In this document: positions 28,056 through 36,117 of the stretch, piece by piece
How the letters are laid out: each line of letters starts with the position of its first letter
Position numbering within the stretch: position 1 is the stretch's first letter
From: Segatella copri DSM 18205
GTDB lineage: Bacteria > Bacteroidota > Bacteroidia > Bacteroidales > Bacteroidaceae
Direction: 5' to 3'
Assembly (NCBI RefSeq): GCF_025151535.1
Contig: NZ_CP102288.1
Span: 2,241,501-2,305,500, forward strand
DNA: 64,000 nucleotides
Notes under the pieces: generated by a model
Databases searched by the model: none
Told to the model about the DNA's origin: nothing
Seen by the model: only the letters and a program-made list of their open reading frames with translations
Program-made: the position numbers and the translations under genes

Positions 28056-29225
28056 ATGAAACCAACATTATATACAAATTGGACTATAGCAGACATCTGC
28101 AAAGGTTTTGTCTATAACGAACATGAAGGAAAAGGTTTATTTGGCTTGAACGGCCAGCTGACTATCCAACCAGAATACCAACGCAACTATATTTATTGCG
28201 ACGGCAAGAAAGACGTAGCCGTTGTGGATTCTATCCTAAAAGGCTATCCCATCGGCTTGATATATTTCAACAAGACCAAAGATGGACGATACGAAGTACT
28301 TGATGGTCAGCAACGTATCACTAGTTTCGGCAGATACGCCACCATGAAGCTAGCCGTAAAAGTGAACGGAAAAGAGCAATATCTTGATGGACTAGACGAG
28401 GAATCACGAGAACGATTCCTAAACACCAAGCTGACTATCTATGTTTGCGAGGGAGAAGAAGCCGAAATCAAGCAGTGGTTCAAGACCATTAATATTAGCG
28501 GAGTTCCGCTTAACGAGCAAGAACTGTTAAATGCCATCTATTCTGGCACATTCGTCACAGCTGCGAAAGAGGTATTCAGCAACAGCCGGAACTCAAACAT
28601 CCAGAAATGGAGTGCCTACATTAAAGCAGATGTTAAAAGACAAGGCTTCTTGGAACGAGCTTTGCAATGGATAAGTGCTAGTAAAGGCGTAAGTATAGAT
28701 AATTACATGTCGCTTCACCGCCGTGACTCCAATATCCAAGAGCTGCTATCTTACTTCGACAGCGTGATAGACTGGATTTCAGCTACCTTCTACAAGACAT
28801 ACGATAAAATGTGTGGTTTAGAATGGGGACGTTTATACGAAACCTATCATAAAAAGCCATATGATTTGGCAAAACTGAACAAAAGAGTAGAAGAACTTTT
28901 AGCTGATGAAGCCGTAACCAAGCAAGCAGGAATCTTTGAGTATGTTCTTGGAGGCGAGCAACAACCAGAACTGTTAGAAATTCGCCTATTCGAAAAATCG
29001 ATAAAACAAAAAGCATACGAGAGACAGACCAAGGACGCAAAAACAAAGGGCATCTCAAATTGTCCACTTTGCGCACAAACAGACAACAATCGTAAGAGTT
29101 ATATCTATAGAATCACCGAGATAGAAGCCGACCATGTTACTGCATGGAGCAAAGGTGGCAAAACAGACTTGGCAAATTGCCAAATGCTTTGCAAGATGCA
29201 CAACAGAACGAAAGGTAACAAATAA
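28056..29225 (+). CDS. DUF262 / HNH endonuclease domain protein
   Basis: 389 residues. The N-terminal DUF262 (ParB/GmrS-like) domain has [16 protein letters not shown] and the NTP-handling signature [11 protein letters not shown] (residues 81-91). The C-terminal HNH domain has a zinc pair ([15 protein letters not shown]) and the catalytic block [19 protein letters not shown] (His360). DUF262-HNH proteins act as NTP-dependent restriction nucleases or phage-defence effectors. Directly behind an EcoRI-type methylase it likely forms a restriction-modification-like pair with it. The gene is intact while the methylase is frameshifted, which would be harmful if it cut unmodified host DNA. It may therefore need a trigger or modified DNA. 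Confidence 0.85.
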   Translation: MKPTLYTNWTIADICKGFVYNEHEGKGLFGLNGQLTIQPEYQRNYIYCDGKKDVAVVDSILKGYPIGLIYFNKTKDGRYEVLDGQQRITSFGRYATMKLAVKVNGKEQYLDGLDEESRERFLNTKLTIYVCEGEEAEIKQWFKTINISGVPLNEQELLNAIYSGTFVTAAKEVFSNSRNSNIQKWSAYIKADVKRQGFLERALQWISASKGVSIDNYMSLHRRDSNIQELLSYFDSVIDWISATFYKTYDKMCGLEWGRLYETYHKKPYDLAKLNKRVEELLADEAVTKQAGIFEYVLGGEQQPELLEIRLFEKSIKQKAYERQTKDAKTKGISNCPLCAQTDNNRKSYIYRITEIEADHVTAWSKGGKTDLANCQMLCKMHNRTKGNK

Positions 29226-29235
29226 TATATCAAAA

Positions 29236-29277
29236 CATCCTCATCTGAAACACATAACAGATGAGGACGTTTTTTAT
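29236..29277 (+). terminator. Rho-independent terminator after HNH gene
   Basis: ACATCCTCATCTG pairs with CAGATGAGGACGT around a short loop, then a T-run. It is a variant of the hairpins at 17524 and 24678, and the 23-bp repeat array begins right after its T-run (29281). Confidence 0.8.
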
Positions 29278-29280
29278 TCC

Positions 29281-29390
29281 GCCAAATTAGGTAACGAATC
29301 ACAGCCAAATTGGGTAACAAATCACAGCCAAATTGGGTAACGAATCACAGCCAAATTAAGTAAAAACATGCCGCCAAATTTGGTAATTCC
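29281..29390. promoter_or_regulatory. Five 23-bp phased repeats, operator of the ATPase gene
   Basis: Units of the form GCCAAATTGGGTA start at 29281, 29304, 29327, 29350 and 29373, exactly 23 bp apart. The fifth unit reads GCCAAATTTGGTA and its TTTG (29379-29382) is the -33 box of the ATPase promoter. Binding to the array would therefore block RNA polymerase. The binder is unknown, the ATPase itself being a candidate. Confidence 0.85.
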
Positions 29391-29410
29391 GAGATTTTAT
29401 CGTATATTTG
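29379..29410 (+). promoter_or_regulatory. TTTG-N20-TATATTTG promoter of the ATPase gene
   Basis: The -33 TTTG (29379-29382) and -7 TATATTTG (29403-29410) are separated by 20 bp, an ideal Bacteroidota promoter. The ATG at 29435 follows a GGAG ribosome site. Confidence 0.8.
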
Positions 29411-29434
29411 CAGCCGAAATAAAGGAGATTCAAT

Positions 29435-30709
29435 ATGAAAGAATACAAAAAAAGAATTGCAGATAAACTATTGGAATACAGACTCGAAGAAGTTGGAGCA
29501 GTATTGATAGAAGGGCCAAAATGGTGTGGAAAAACTACCACAGCAGAACAAAAGGCCAAAAGCGTGCTATATATGGCAGATCCAGACAACCAAAACAACT
29601 ATCTGGAAATGGCAAATTTAAAGATAAAAATGCTCCTGAAAGGAGAAAAGCCACGACTCATTGACGAATGGCAAATCATACCGCAAATCTGGGATGCCAT
29701 CAGATTTGAAGTGGACCACCAGGGTGAGGAAGGCTTGTTTATCCTCACAGGATCTGCCGTGCCTGCATCTTCCGAAAAAATACATCACACGGGTACAGGA
29801 CGTTTCGCCTGGATTACCATGCGACCTATGTCATTATGGGAATCAGGAGAATCTACAGGAGAAGTTAGCATCAGCGAACTGTTCAAGGGAAATGCAAACC
29901 TGGAAGGTTTCAACAAATTGAAACTGGAAGACATCGCCTATCTCGTATGCAGAGGTGGATGGCCTAGTGCCACTACCAAGAACCCAAGAGCCGCTTTGCG
30001 ACAGGCATACGACTATTACGATGCGGTGGTAAAGAGTGATATTTCAAGAGTGGATGAAATCAGCAGAAACAGCGAACGAACTAAGTTGCTTCTGCGTTCA
30101 TACGCCCGTTCACAAGGTGGCCAAGTAAGTATCGGAGCCATAAGACAAGACATGATGGAAAACGATGATGAGACACTGGCAGACAAGACTGTACAGAGTT
30201 ACATTGGTGCACTCAAAAAAATCTTCGTCATAGAGGACATGCCTGCCTGGAATCCGAACCTTCGCAGCAAGACAGCCATCCGTTCGGCTGAAACCCGATA
30301 TTTCGTTGATCCATCCATTGCGGTGGCTGCTTTAGGTCTAGGTCCTGATGATCTCATCAACGACTTGGAGACTTTCGGTTTGCTTTTCGAGACGCTATGC
30401 GTCCGTGATCTTCGTGTATATGCTGATGCCATCGACGGCAACGTATATCATTACCGCGACAAGAACGGTTTGGAATGTGATGCAGTTATCCATCTCCGCA
30501 ACGGCTCATACGGCCTCATCGAAATCAAGCTGGGTGGTGCACAAGCCATCGAAAAAGGAGTCTCTACACTAACTGCTCTTGCAGATAAGATAGACACGAC
30601 CAAGATGAAAGCTCCATCTTTCATGATGGTACTCACTGCCGTAGGAGACTATGCTTACCGCAGAGAAGACGGAGTATATGTGGTACCTATCGGCTGCTTG
30701 AAAGACTAG
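29435..30709 (+). CDS. AAA ATPase with C-terminal DUF4143 domain
   Basis: 424 residues. Walker A is GPKWCGKT (27-34), Walker B is LIDEWQ (~72) and sensor 1 is FILTGSAVP (~105-113). The C-terminal DUF4143 part holds the PD-(D/E)XK-like pattern GLECDAVIHLRNG then GLIEIKLGG (~345-370). A winged-helix-like middle (AYLVCRGGWPSATTKN; DKTVQSYIGALKKIFVIED) joins them. These ATPases are very common in anaerobes and archaea and have no settled function. Defence or mobile-element control is often suspected. Single gene with its own promoter and phased operator. Three further ATPase genes of the same broad class lie at 33509, 53206 and 56047. Confidence 0.9.
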   Translation: MKEYKKRIADKLLEYRLEEVGAVLIEGPKWCGKTTTAEQKAKSVLYMADPDNQNNYLEMANLKIKMLLKGEKPRLIDEWQIIPQIWDAIRFEVDHQGEEGLFILTGSAVPASSEKIHHTGTGRFAWITMRPMSLWESGESTGEVSISELFKGNANLEGFNKLKLEDIAYLVCRGGWPSATTKNPRAALRQAYDYYDAVVKSDISRVDEISRNSERTKLLLRSYARSQGGQVSIGAIRQDMMENDDETLADKTVQSYIGALKKIFVIEDMPAWNPNLRSKTAIRSAETRYFVDPSIAVAALGLGPDDLINDLETFGLLFETLCVRDLRVYADAIDGNVYHYRDKNGLECDAVIHLRNGSYGLIEIKLGGAQAIEKGVSTLTALADKIDTTKMKAPSFMMVLTAVGDYAYRREDGVYVVPIGCLKD

Positions 30710-30737
30710 TTTGGGATGGGATATAGACTCAAAAATC

Positions 30738-30780
30738 CTATATATAATAAAAATTGCTCCTATATATAATAAGGTGTAAA
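30738..30780 (+). repeat. Dispersed TATATATAATAAGGT repeat, tandem pair
   Basis: CCTATATATAATAA occurs at ~30738 and again at 30759, where it continues AAGGTGTAAA. It lies in the 286-bp gap between the ATPase and the metY-like gene. See 14381, 35795 and 57449. Confidence 0.45.
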
Positions 30781-30871
30781 CCCATCAAAGCAGCTAAAAA
30801 ATGCCCGAATACCACAAACGTGGTAGCAGGAATACTACTCATATGCTATTTCAGAATCCAAAAAATCGCCG

Positions 30872-30879
30872 TACCTTTG
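30872..30879 (+). promoter_or_regulatory. -7 box of metY-like gene
   Basis: TACCTTTG followed by CAGCG matches TAnnTTTG. The ATG is 117 bp downstream, leaving a leader of ~110 nt in which I recognise no known riboswitch. Confidence 0.6.
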
Positions 30880-30995
30880 CAGCGCCAATCAGAACAAACA
30901 ATCTGATGCCTATCATGACTGGATTTCTGGGCGACAAATTTATATAAATGAATAAGATTGAATATTAACGTAAAATTAAAGAAAGGACATAGATT

Positions 30996-32291
30996 ATGAG
31001 TACAGAAAAGAAACTTCGCTTTGAGACACTTCAGTTGCATGTAGGTCAGGAAAATCCAGATCCAGCTACCGACGCTCGTGCGGTGCCTATCTACCAGACC
31101 ACAAGTTACGTGTTCCGCAACTCTCAGCACGCTGCCGATAGATTCGGACTCCGTGACGCAGGTAACATCTATGGTCGCTTGACCAACTCTACTCAGGGTG
31201 TATTCGAAGACCGTGTAGCTGCCCTCGAAGGTGGTGTAGCAGGTTTGGCTGTCGCTTCTGGTGCTGCCGCCGTTACCTACGCTCTGCAGAACATTCTTCA
31301 GAATGGCGACCACATCGTAGCTGCCGACAACATCTACGGTGGTACTTATAACCTCATCACTCATACATTATCCACACAGGGTGTAAGCTACACCATCGTG
31401 GATCCTCGCAACTTCGAGCAGGTAGAGGCTGCCATCCAGGACAATACCAAGGCACTCTATGCAGAGACCTTCGGAAATCCTAACTCTGATGTAACGGATA
31501 TCGATAAGTTGGCAGAGATTGCTCATCGCCACAACATCCCATTGATTATCGATAACACCTTCGGCACCCCATACCTCATCCGTCCTATCGAGCACGGAGC
31601 AGATATCGTGGTTCACTCTGCTACCAAGTTCATCGGCGGTCACGGTTCCTCTCTCGGTGGTGTCATCGTAGATGGCGGTAAGTTCGACTGGAAGGCAAAT
31701 GCCGACAAGTTCCCTACTCTCGCTAAGCCAGACCCATCTTATCATGGTGCCGTATTCGCAGATGTAGCCGGAGCAGCAGCCTTCGTAACCCGAATCCGTG
31801 CGGTCATCCTTCGTGATACCGGTGCAACCATCTCTCCATTCAACGCCTGGATTCTTCTTCAGGGCTTGGAGACATTGAGCCTCCGTGTAGAGCGTCACGT
31901 TCAGAATGCATTGAAGGTGGTAGAGTATCTGGAGAACAACCCTAAGGTGGCTAAGGTTAATCACCCAGCCGTTCCTTCTCATCCAGACCACGAGCTTTAC
32001 AAGAAGCTCTTCCCTAACGGCGGTGGTTCTATCTTCACCTTCGATATCAAAGGCGGCGAGAAAGAGGCATGGGAGTTCATCGACCACCTGCGCATTTTCT
32101 CTTTGCTGGCTAACGTAGCCGACGTGAAGTCACTGGTTATCCACCCAGCAACAACCACCCACTCTCAGTTGAGCCCAGAGGAGTTGGAGGAGCAGCACAT
32201 CTATCCTTCTACCGTTCGCCTGAGCATCGGTATCGAGAACATCGACGACCTGATTGAGGCACTCGATGAGGCATTTACCTACGTAAAGTAA
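30996..32291 (+). CDS. O-acetylhomoserine sulfhydrylase (PLP-dependent)
   Basis: 431 residues, the usual length for MetY. It makes homocysteine from O-acetylhomoserine and sulfide. Family marks: RAVPIYQTTSYVFRNSQHAA, NIYGRLTNSTQGVFEDRVAA, SGAAAVTYALQNI and the PLP-lysine block HSATKFIGGHG (Lys211). The C-terminal HPATTTHSQLS block is typical for Cys/Met-metabolism lyases of this type. The next gene is cysK in the same direction, so the two form a sulfide-assimilation unit. Substrate could also be O-succinylhomoserine, but length and the LTNST block favour acetyl. Confidence 0.92.
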   Translation: MSTEKKLRFETLQLHVGQENPDPATDARAVPIYQTTSYVFRNSQHAADRFGLRDAGNIYGRLTNSTQGVFEDRVAALEGGVAGLAVASGAAAVTYALQNILQNGDHIVAADNIYGGTYNLITHTLSTQGVSYTIVDPRNFEQVEAAIQDNTKALYAETFGNPNSDVTDIDKLAEIAHRHNIPLIIDNTFGTPYLIRPIEHGADIVVHSATKFIGGHGSSLGGVIVDGGKFDWKANADKFPTLAKPDPSYHGAVFADVAGAAAFVTRIRAVILRDTGATISPFNAWILLQGLETLSLRVERHVQNALKVVEYLENNPKVAKVNHPAVPSHPDHELYKKLFPNGGGSIFTFDIKGGEKEAWEFIDHLRIFSLLANVADVKSLVIHPATTTHSQLSPEELEEQHIYPSTVRLSIGIENIDDLIEALDEAFTYVK

Positions 32292-32296
32292 TTTCA

Positions 32297-32366
32297 GTGT
32301 TGAATGTTGAATGTTAAATTGCCTGACGGACAATAACACTCAACATTAAAATTCAACATTCAACAC
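32297..32366 (+). repeat. 16-bp perfect inverted repeat between metY-like gene and cysK
   Basis: GTGTTGAATGTTGAAT (32297-32312) pairs with 32351-32366. The loop itself has further short TTGAATGTT/AACATTCAA units. It fills almost the whole 101-bp gap and could end, slow or stabilise the transcript between the two sulfur genes. Confidence 0.6.
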
Positions 32367-32392
32367 TCAACACTTAACATTAAAAAATCATT

Positions 32393-33340
32393 ATGGCAAA
32401 GATATATAAACAGATTACTGATTTAATCGGTAAGACCCCATTGGTAGAATTGGGTAAGTATTCAGCATCCAAGGGTTTGGAGACTCCTGTGATTGCTAAG
32501 GTAGAATTCTTCAATCCTGGCGGAAGCGTAAAGGATCGTATCGCACTTGCGATGATCGAAGACGCTGAGCAGAAGGGCATCCTGAAACCAGGTGCCACCA
32601 TCATCGAACCAACCAGCGGTAACACGGGTGTAGGTTTGGCTCTGGTATCAGCCGTTAAGGGCTACCACCTCATCCTCACCATGCCTGAAACCATGAGTGT
32701 GGAGCGCAGAAACCTGGTGAAGGCTTACGGTGCAGAAGTGAAATTGACCAGCGGTAAGGACGGAATGCCTGGCGCCATCAAGGCTGCCGAGGAGCTCCGC
32801 GATTCCATCCCAGGCTCTGTGATTCTGGGACAGTTTACCAACCCAGCCAATCCTGCCAAGCACTATGCCACAACTGGACCAGAAATCTGGGCAGATACCG
32901 ATGGCGAGATTGATATCTTCGTAGCCGGTGTAGGAACAGGTGGAACCATTTCAGGTATCGCCAAGTACCTGAAAGAGCAGAATCCTAACGTGAAGGTGAT
33001 TGCCGTAGAGCCTGCCACATCGCCTGTATTGAACGGCGGACAGAGCGGTCCTCACAAGATTCAGGGCATCGGTGCCGGTTTCATTCCAGAGACTTACTCT
33101 TCAGAATATATCGATGAGGTATTGGATATTCAGAACGATGATGCTATCAAGGCAGGTCGTGACCTGGCTCAGACCGAGGGCCTCTTGGTAGGAATCTCAT
33201 CAGGTGCTGCCGCCTTTGCAGCCACCGAGATTGCGAAGCGTCCTGAGAACAAGGGCAAGAAGATTGTAGCCCTCTTGCCAGATACAGGTGAGCGTTATTT
33301 AAGCACTGTACTCTACGCTTTCGAGGAGTATCCATTGTAA
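32393..33340 (+). CDS. cysK: Cysteine synthase A (O-acetylserine sulfhydrylase)
   Basis: 315 residues. PLP lysine in [12 protein letters not shown] (Lys47), the substrate loop [14 protein letters not shown], the PLP-phosphate loop [15 protein letters not shown] and the C-terminal [11 protein letters not shown] are all present. It makes cysteine from O-acetylserine and sulfide. A rho-independent terminator follows at 33388. A short, diverged piece of a cysK gene is found again at 35080, next to a dispersed repeat. Confidence 0.96.
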   Translation: MAKIYKQITDLIGKTPLVELGKYSASKGLETPVIAKVEFFNPGGSVKDRIALAMIEDAEQKGILKPGATIIEPTSGNTGVGLALVSAVKGYHLILTMPETMSVERRNLVKAYGAEVKLTSGKDGMPGAIKAAEELRDSIPGSVILGQFTNPANPAKHYATTGPEIWADTDGEIDIFVAGVGTGGTISGIAKYLKEQNPNVKVIAVEPATSPVLNGGQSGPHKIQGIGAGFIPETYSSEYIDEVLDIQNDDAIKAGRDLAQTEGLLVGISSGAAAFAATEIAKRPENKGKKIVALLPDTGERYLSTVLYAFEEYPL

Positions 33341-33387
33341 TTCACAATCGGACATTTTCTGATGAAAGCAGAATCTATCATAATTTC

Positions 33388-33428
33388 CCCAACCAGCTTT
33401 CCCATAGCAGGTTGGGGATTTTTATTTT
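33388..33428 (+). terminator. Terminator of cysK
   Basis: TCCCCAACC pairs with GGTTGGGGA around a ~16-nt loop and is followed by TTTTTATTTTT. Confidence 0.85.
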
Positions 33429-33454
33429 TCGGAACTTCATATATATTTGCAAAT

Positions 33455-33509
33455 GCGACACCACCGTCCTAACTACCTATTTTTTATATAGTTAGGGCGG
33501 GGCTATCGC
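33455..33509. repeat. Palindromic element CTAACTA/TAGTTAG, ATPase 3' side
   Basis: GCGACACCACCGTCCTAACTA style left arm (33455-33475) pairs with the right arm at 33489-33509 with a few mismatches. The same palindrome recurs twice at 54736-54830, next to another ATPase gene. Here it touches the ATPase stop codon and so could be its terminator. Confidence 0.7.
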
Positions 33510-34801
33510 TAAAATTCGAGACCATTTACCGCATAGAGCGGTACGTTTGTAACCCAATCTTCCTGCTGATAATCATTCATGGAGATGCGATAGGCCTTCT
33601 TTGACTGGTTGTCTGCAACAAACTGGCGCAGGCTCTTTGCCTTGACATTCGTCTCGGCTTTCACCTCCAGCGGAACAATCTCATCCTCCTCATCCTGGAG
33701 CAGGAAATCAATCTCCTGAGTACTGTTGGTCTTGGCATAATAATAGGGTTCATACCTGAGAATGAGCTGCTGCAAAACATACTGTTCCGTCAATGCCCCT
33801 TTGAACTCGGTAAAAATACTGTTACCAGCCACTATTGTCGATGCCTTGAGATTAGACATCGCACCTAGAAGCCCGACATCCAGGACGAAAATCTTAAAGG
33901 CCGCCCGGTCTTCATAACTGGCAAGCGGCAGTCGGGGAGCTTTCACATTATATACCTTATATATCAGTCCGGCATCCAGCAGCCACTGCAAGGCCAACTC
34001 ATACTCCCGGGCTCTTGCTCCCTCGCGCACCACTCCATAGATAAACTTCCTGTTTTCCTTGCTCAACTGGGCGGGCAAGGATTTCCACAAATCAGTAATA
34101 CGGGGAATAATCTCCGATGGAGCATGCTTCGACATATCTCTCTGATAACTGTTCAGAATGTCCTTCTGTATGGTTCTCACCTCTTTCCAGTCATGATTCT
34201 GGCTAAAGCTCAATACGGCTTCAGGCATGCCTCCCACGTAGTAATAATACTTTAAGAGTTCCTGAAACTTGGGAGCAAACATCGTTATCATATTCCAATC
34301 CCTCGTCTGAAGCAGCTGCGCCAGATTCTTCTCCCCCATAGCCATCACGAACTCGATAAAGTTCATTGGATACAGAGAGAGAAAATCCACCTTACCCACA
34401 GGAAAAGATTCCCCCTGATGCAGTTCGATACCCAGAAGAGAACCTGCAGCTATGACATGATAGCCCGGCGCATTCTCTGCAAAATATTTGAGAGAAGTAA
34501 CAGCATGAGGGGCAGCCTGAATCTCATCCAGGAATATCAGCGTTTCGCCCTCAGTGCAGGTTACATTCGTTGCAGCCCCAATAGCTGTAAGAATTCTAGG
34601 AATATTGAAGTCCTGCTCAAAGAGATTCTGCAGGATCTTCATCTCTTCAAAGTTCACATATGCCAGCTGCTTGTAATTCTGGCGGGCAAACTCCTTCACC
34701 AGCCAAGTTTTTCCCACCTGTCTGGCACCCTCTATAATAAGAGGTTTACGATATTGTTTATCCTTCCATTTCAGAAGTTCATTGATAGCTAATCTTTCCA
34801 T
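33509..34801 (-). CDS. AAA ATPase with DUF4143 domain
   Basis: Start taken at ATG 34801 (MERLAINELLKWKDKQYRKP), 430 residues. The frame is open further upstream, but there it only reads through the 33-bp repeats. Walker A is GARQVGKT (25-32), Walker B is LIFLDEIQAAP (~90) and sensor 1 is VIAAGSLLG (~118). The C-terminal DUF4143 part carries EIDFLLQDEEDEIVPLEVKA, a PD-(D/E)XK-like E-x-K pattern. It differs clearly in sequence from the 29435 ATPase but has the same plan. Single gene, own promoter inside a six-unit operator array, palindrome at its stop, dispersed repeat at its other side. Confidence 0.9.
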   Translation of the reverse strand: MERLAINELLKWKDKQYRKPLIIEGARQVGKTWLVKEFARQNYKQLAYVNFEEMKILQNLFEQDFNIPRILTAIGAATNVTCTEGETLIFLDEIQAAPHAVTSLKYFAENAPGYHVIAAGSLLGIELHQGESFPVGKVDFLSLYPMNFIEFVMAMGEKNLAQLLQTRDWNMITMFAPKFQELLKYYYYVGGMPEAVLSFSQNHDWKEVRTIQKDILNSYQRDMSKHAPSEIIPRITDLWKSLPAQLSKENRKFIYGVVREGARAREYELALQWLLDAGLIYKVYNVKAPRLPLASYEDRAAFKIFVLDVGLLGAMSNLKASTIVAGNSIFTEFKGALTEQYVLQQLILRYEPYYYAKTNSTQEIDFLLQDEEDEIVPLEVKAETNVKAKSLRQFVADNQSKKAYRISMNDYQQEDWVTNVPLYAVNGLEF

Positions 34802-34818
34802 AATCCGTATCTTAAAAT

Positions 34819-35000
34819 CACATTTTATGAGGGAATAATCTACCTCTCTATCACATTTTATGAGGGAATAATCACACTTCCTCCCACATTTTATGAGGGA
34901 ATAATCACACTTCCTCCCACATTTTATGAGGGAATAACGCTGCAAATATACACATTTTATGAGGGAATCCTGCAATATTCCCACACATTTTATAAAAGAG
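34819..35000. promoter_or_regulatory. Six 33-bp phased repeats, operator of the ATPase gene
   Basis: CACATTTTATGAGGGAAT starts at 34819, 34852, 34885, 34918 and 34951, and a shortened unit (CACATTTTATAAAAG) at 34984. The period is exactly 33 bp throughout, about three helical turns. The minus-strand -7 box TATATTTG lies between units 4 and 5, so two units lie upstream and four lie in the leader. The constant phase over diverged spacers argues for protein binding rather than slippage. Confidence 0.88.
34943..34950 (-). promoter_or_regulatory. -7 box of the ATPase gene
   Basis: TATATTTG on the minus strand, embedded in the array. The -33 region would fall in the unit starting at 34951. Confidence 0.65.
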
Positions 35001-35034
35001 CACTCACTTTTTAACTGATTTTAATGGATGATAT

Positions 35035-35079
35035 CCCTATCACATGGGGGCAGTATCAGTTTTGGAAACGGACATTAAA
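35035..35079 (+). repeat. 45-bp dispersed repeat, copy 1
   Basis: Runs from CCCTATCACATGGGGGCAG to GGAAACGGACATTAAA. Four further copies in the same orientation are at 53154, 54852, 55992 and 57346. Contains a GTTTTgAAAAC-like palindrome (one change here) and a CCC/GGG pair. It separates the ATPase operator from a cysK fragment. Confidence 0.9.
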
Positions 35080-35157
35080 GGGTGTAGGTTTGGCTCAGTC
35101 CGAGGGTCTCCTGGTAGGTATCTCATCAGGTGCTGCCGCCTTTGCAGCCAAAGAGCG
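35080..35157 (+). pseudogene. cysK fragment with internal deletion
   Basis: The first 17 bp match cysK near 32627 (GGGTGTAGGTTTGGCTC). The next ~60 bp match cysK near 33168-33240 (GAGGGTCTCCTGGTAGG and GGTGCTGCCGCCTTTGCAGC). The two parts join at a shared GGCTC. The fragment differs from the intact gene at several bases, so it is an old or foreign copy. It abuts the 45-bp repeat directly. Confidence 0.8.
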
Positions 35158-35185
35158 ATACCAAACATCTTCTGCTCTGTTCACG

Positions 35186-35335
35186 GTGACACGGTGACAC
35201 GATGACACTAGTTTTTCAACTTTTCGCCTCGCACGCGGGCAGGCAGGAACTTTCGGCTTGATTTTTCCTGCCTGCCCGCGCGAGAGTAAATCTTCAGAAA
35301 TCACTGTCATAAGTGTCACCCTGTCATCCAGAAGC
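35186..35335. repeat. Large imperfect palindrome with GTGACAC repeats
   Basis: A perfect 15-bp GC-rich stem (CGCGGGCAGGCAGGA at 35234-35248, complement at 35266-35280) is nested in an outer pair made of GGTGACACGGTGACACG (35188 onward) and GTGTCACCCTGTCATC (35313-35328). It looks like a REP/MITE-like element. No reading frame. Confidence 0.65.
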
Positions 35336-35356
35336 AGGTTAATTCCGAATCAAGAG

Positions 35357-35820
35357 TCAAAGACTTACGGTGCAAAAGTCAGGCACTTACGACGCAAAAA
35401 TCAGGGACTTACGCCCTGTAATCCCCTGGCTTACGAACCGCAATCCAATCATAAAGCCCTTAAAAATCAAACAAGCCAGGCATTTAGAAGTGATACCAAG
35501 CAAGGCATGTAAAAGGGCTTACAAACACCAGAGCAAAGAGAATCTATGAAAAAGTATGAGCAACTGTGAGCAAGTATGAGCAACTGTGAGTTGCCTCCTC
35601 ACCGATTTCGTATCTTTGCATTGTGATTCAGAGATACTCAGCGGTTCCAATCAGCAAGCTATAGTCAGGCGTCCCCATAGCAAGCTATCCCCAGGCGGTC
35701 CCATCCCGCACAGCCATGGCAAAGACCGCTTTGATGTGATTTGATAGCCAACCAGCCAGGTATTAAAAAGAGAGTGGATTTGCGACAACCAGTTCCTATA
35801 TAAAATAAAGTATAAGCTCG
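35357..35820. other. Non-coding stretch with degenerate repeats
   Basis: Four degenerate 22-23-bp units share GACTTACGG / GCACTTACGACGCAAAA / GGGACTTACG (35357-35440). Further on GAGCAACTGTGAGCAAGTAT is repeated near 35557-35595. The dispersed TATATAAAATAAAGTATAAG repeat is at 35797. No gene seen. Confidence 0.45.
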
Positions 35821-35904
35821 GGGAGGAATGAGTTTGAACCAATCGTCAAAGTTTAAAGAATACTAAAAGTTTCGTTTCCGCTTGAAAATTTCTTTTAAAA
35901 TACC

Positions 35905-36070
35905 TATATTTGCAATGCCGTTAGTAATGGCGGCAGACATAAAGAGGTAGCAACTACGCTTAGTTCAGACTGAGAATCTGGACAGTTCGCAGTACACAAG
36001 AATGACAGTTCTAGTTGTTTGCCCCAATATGTATACTCATATCCATCCCGCTTCTGTGGGATGGGTATCT
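35905..36070 (+). ncRNA. Structured leader RNA, copy 1 (before kinase gene)
   Basis: A -7 box TATATTTG (35905-35912) is followed by a conserved stretch shared with 38051 and 42438. Stem 1: GCCG/CGGC (35917, 35931). Stem 2: AACT/AGTT (35952, 35962). Then the invariant ACTGAGAATCTGGACA and GTACACAAGAA. Last a 13-bp hairpin TATCCATCCCGC, loop TTCT, GTGGGATGGGTA (36040-36068). Against the other copies, stem bases change in pairs (GCCG/CGGC to GCTG/CAGC, AACT/AGTT to AACC/GGTT), which supports a real RNA fold. The kinase ATG lies 48 bp after the hairpin. Confidence 0.65.
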
Positions 36071-36117
36071 CTATTTAGTTAATTTTGCAACCGAATTATC
36101 AACCCAGTCTGAGTAAC

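Noticed and set aside
34802..34984. N-terminal extension of the ATPase (repeated SLIKCGRKCDY)
   Set aside because: It is only translation of the 33-bp operator repeats (33 bp keeps the frame open). The -7 box lies inside.
34819..35000. Possible CRISPR array (regular repeats with spacers)
   Set aside because: Repeats of 18 bp with ~15-bp spacers that are partly alike, no cas genes, and a promoter of the neighbouring gene inside the array.
35905..36070. Retron msr-msd RNA
   Set aside because: No reverse transcriptase next to any of the three copies. The only RT in the window belongs to the group II intron far away.
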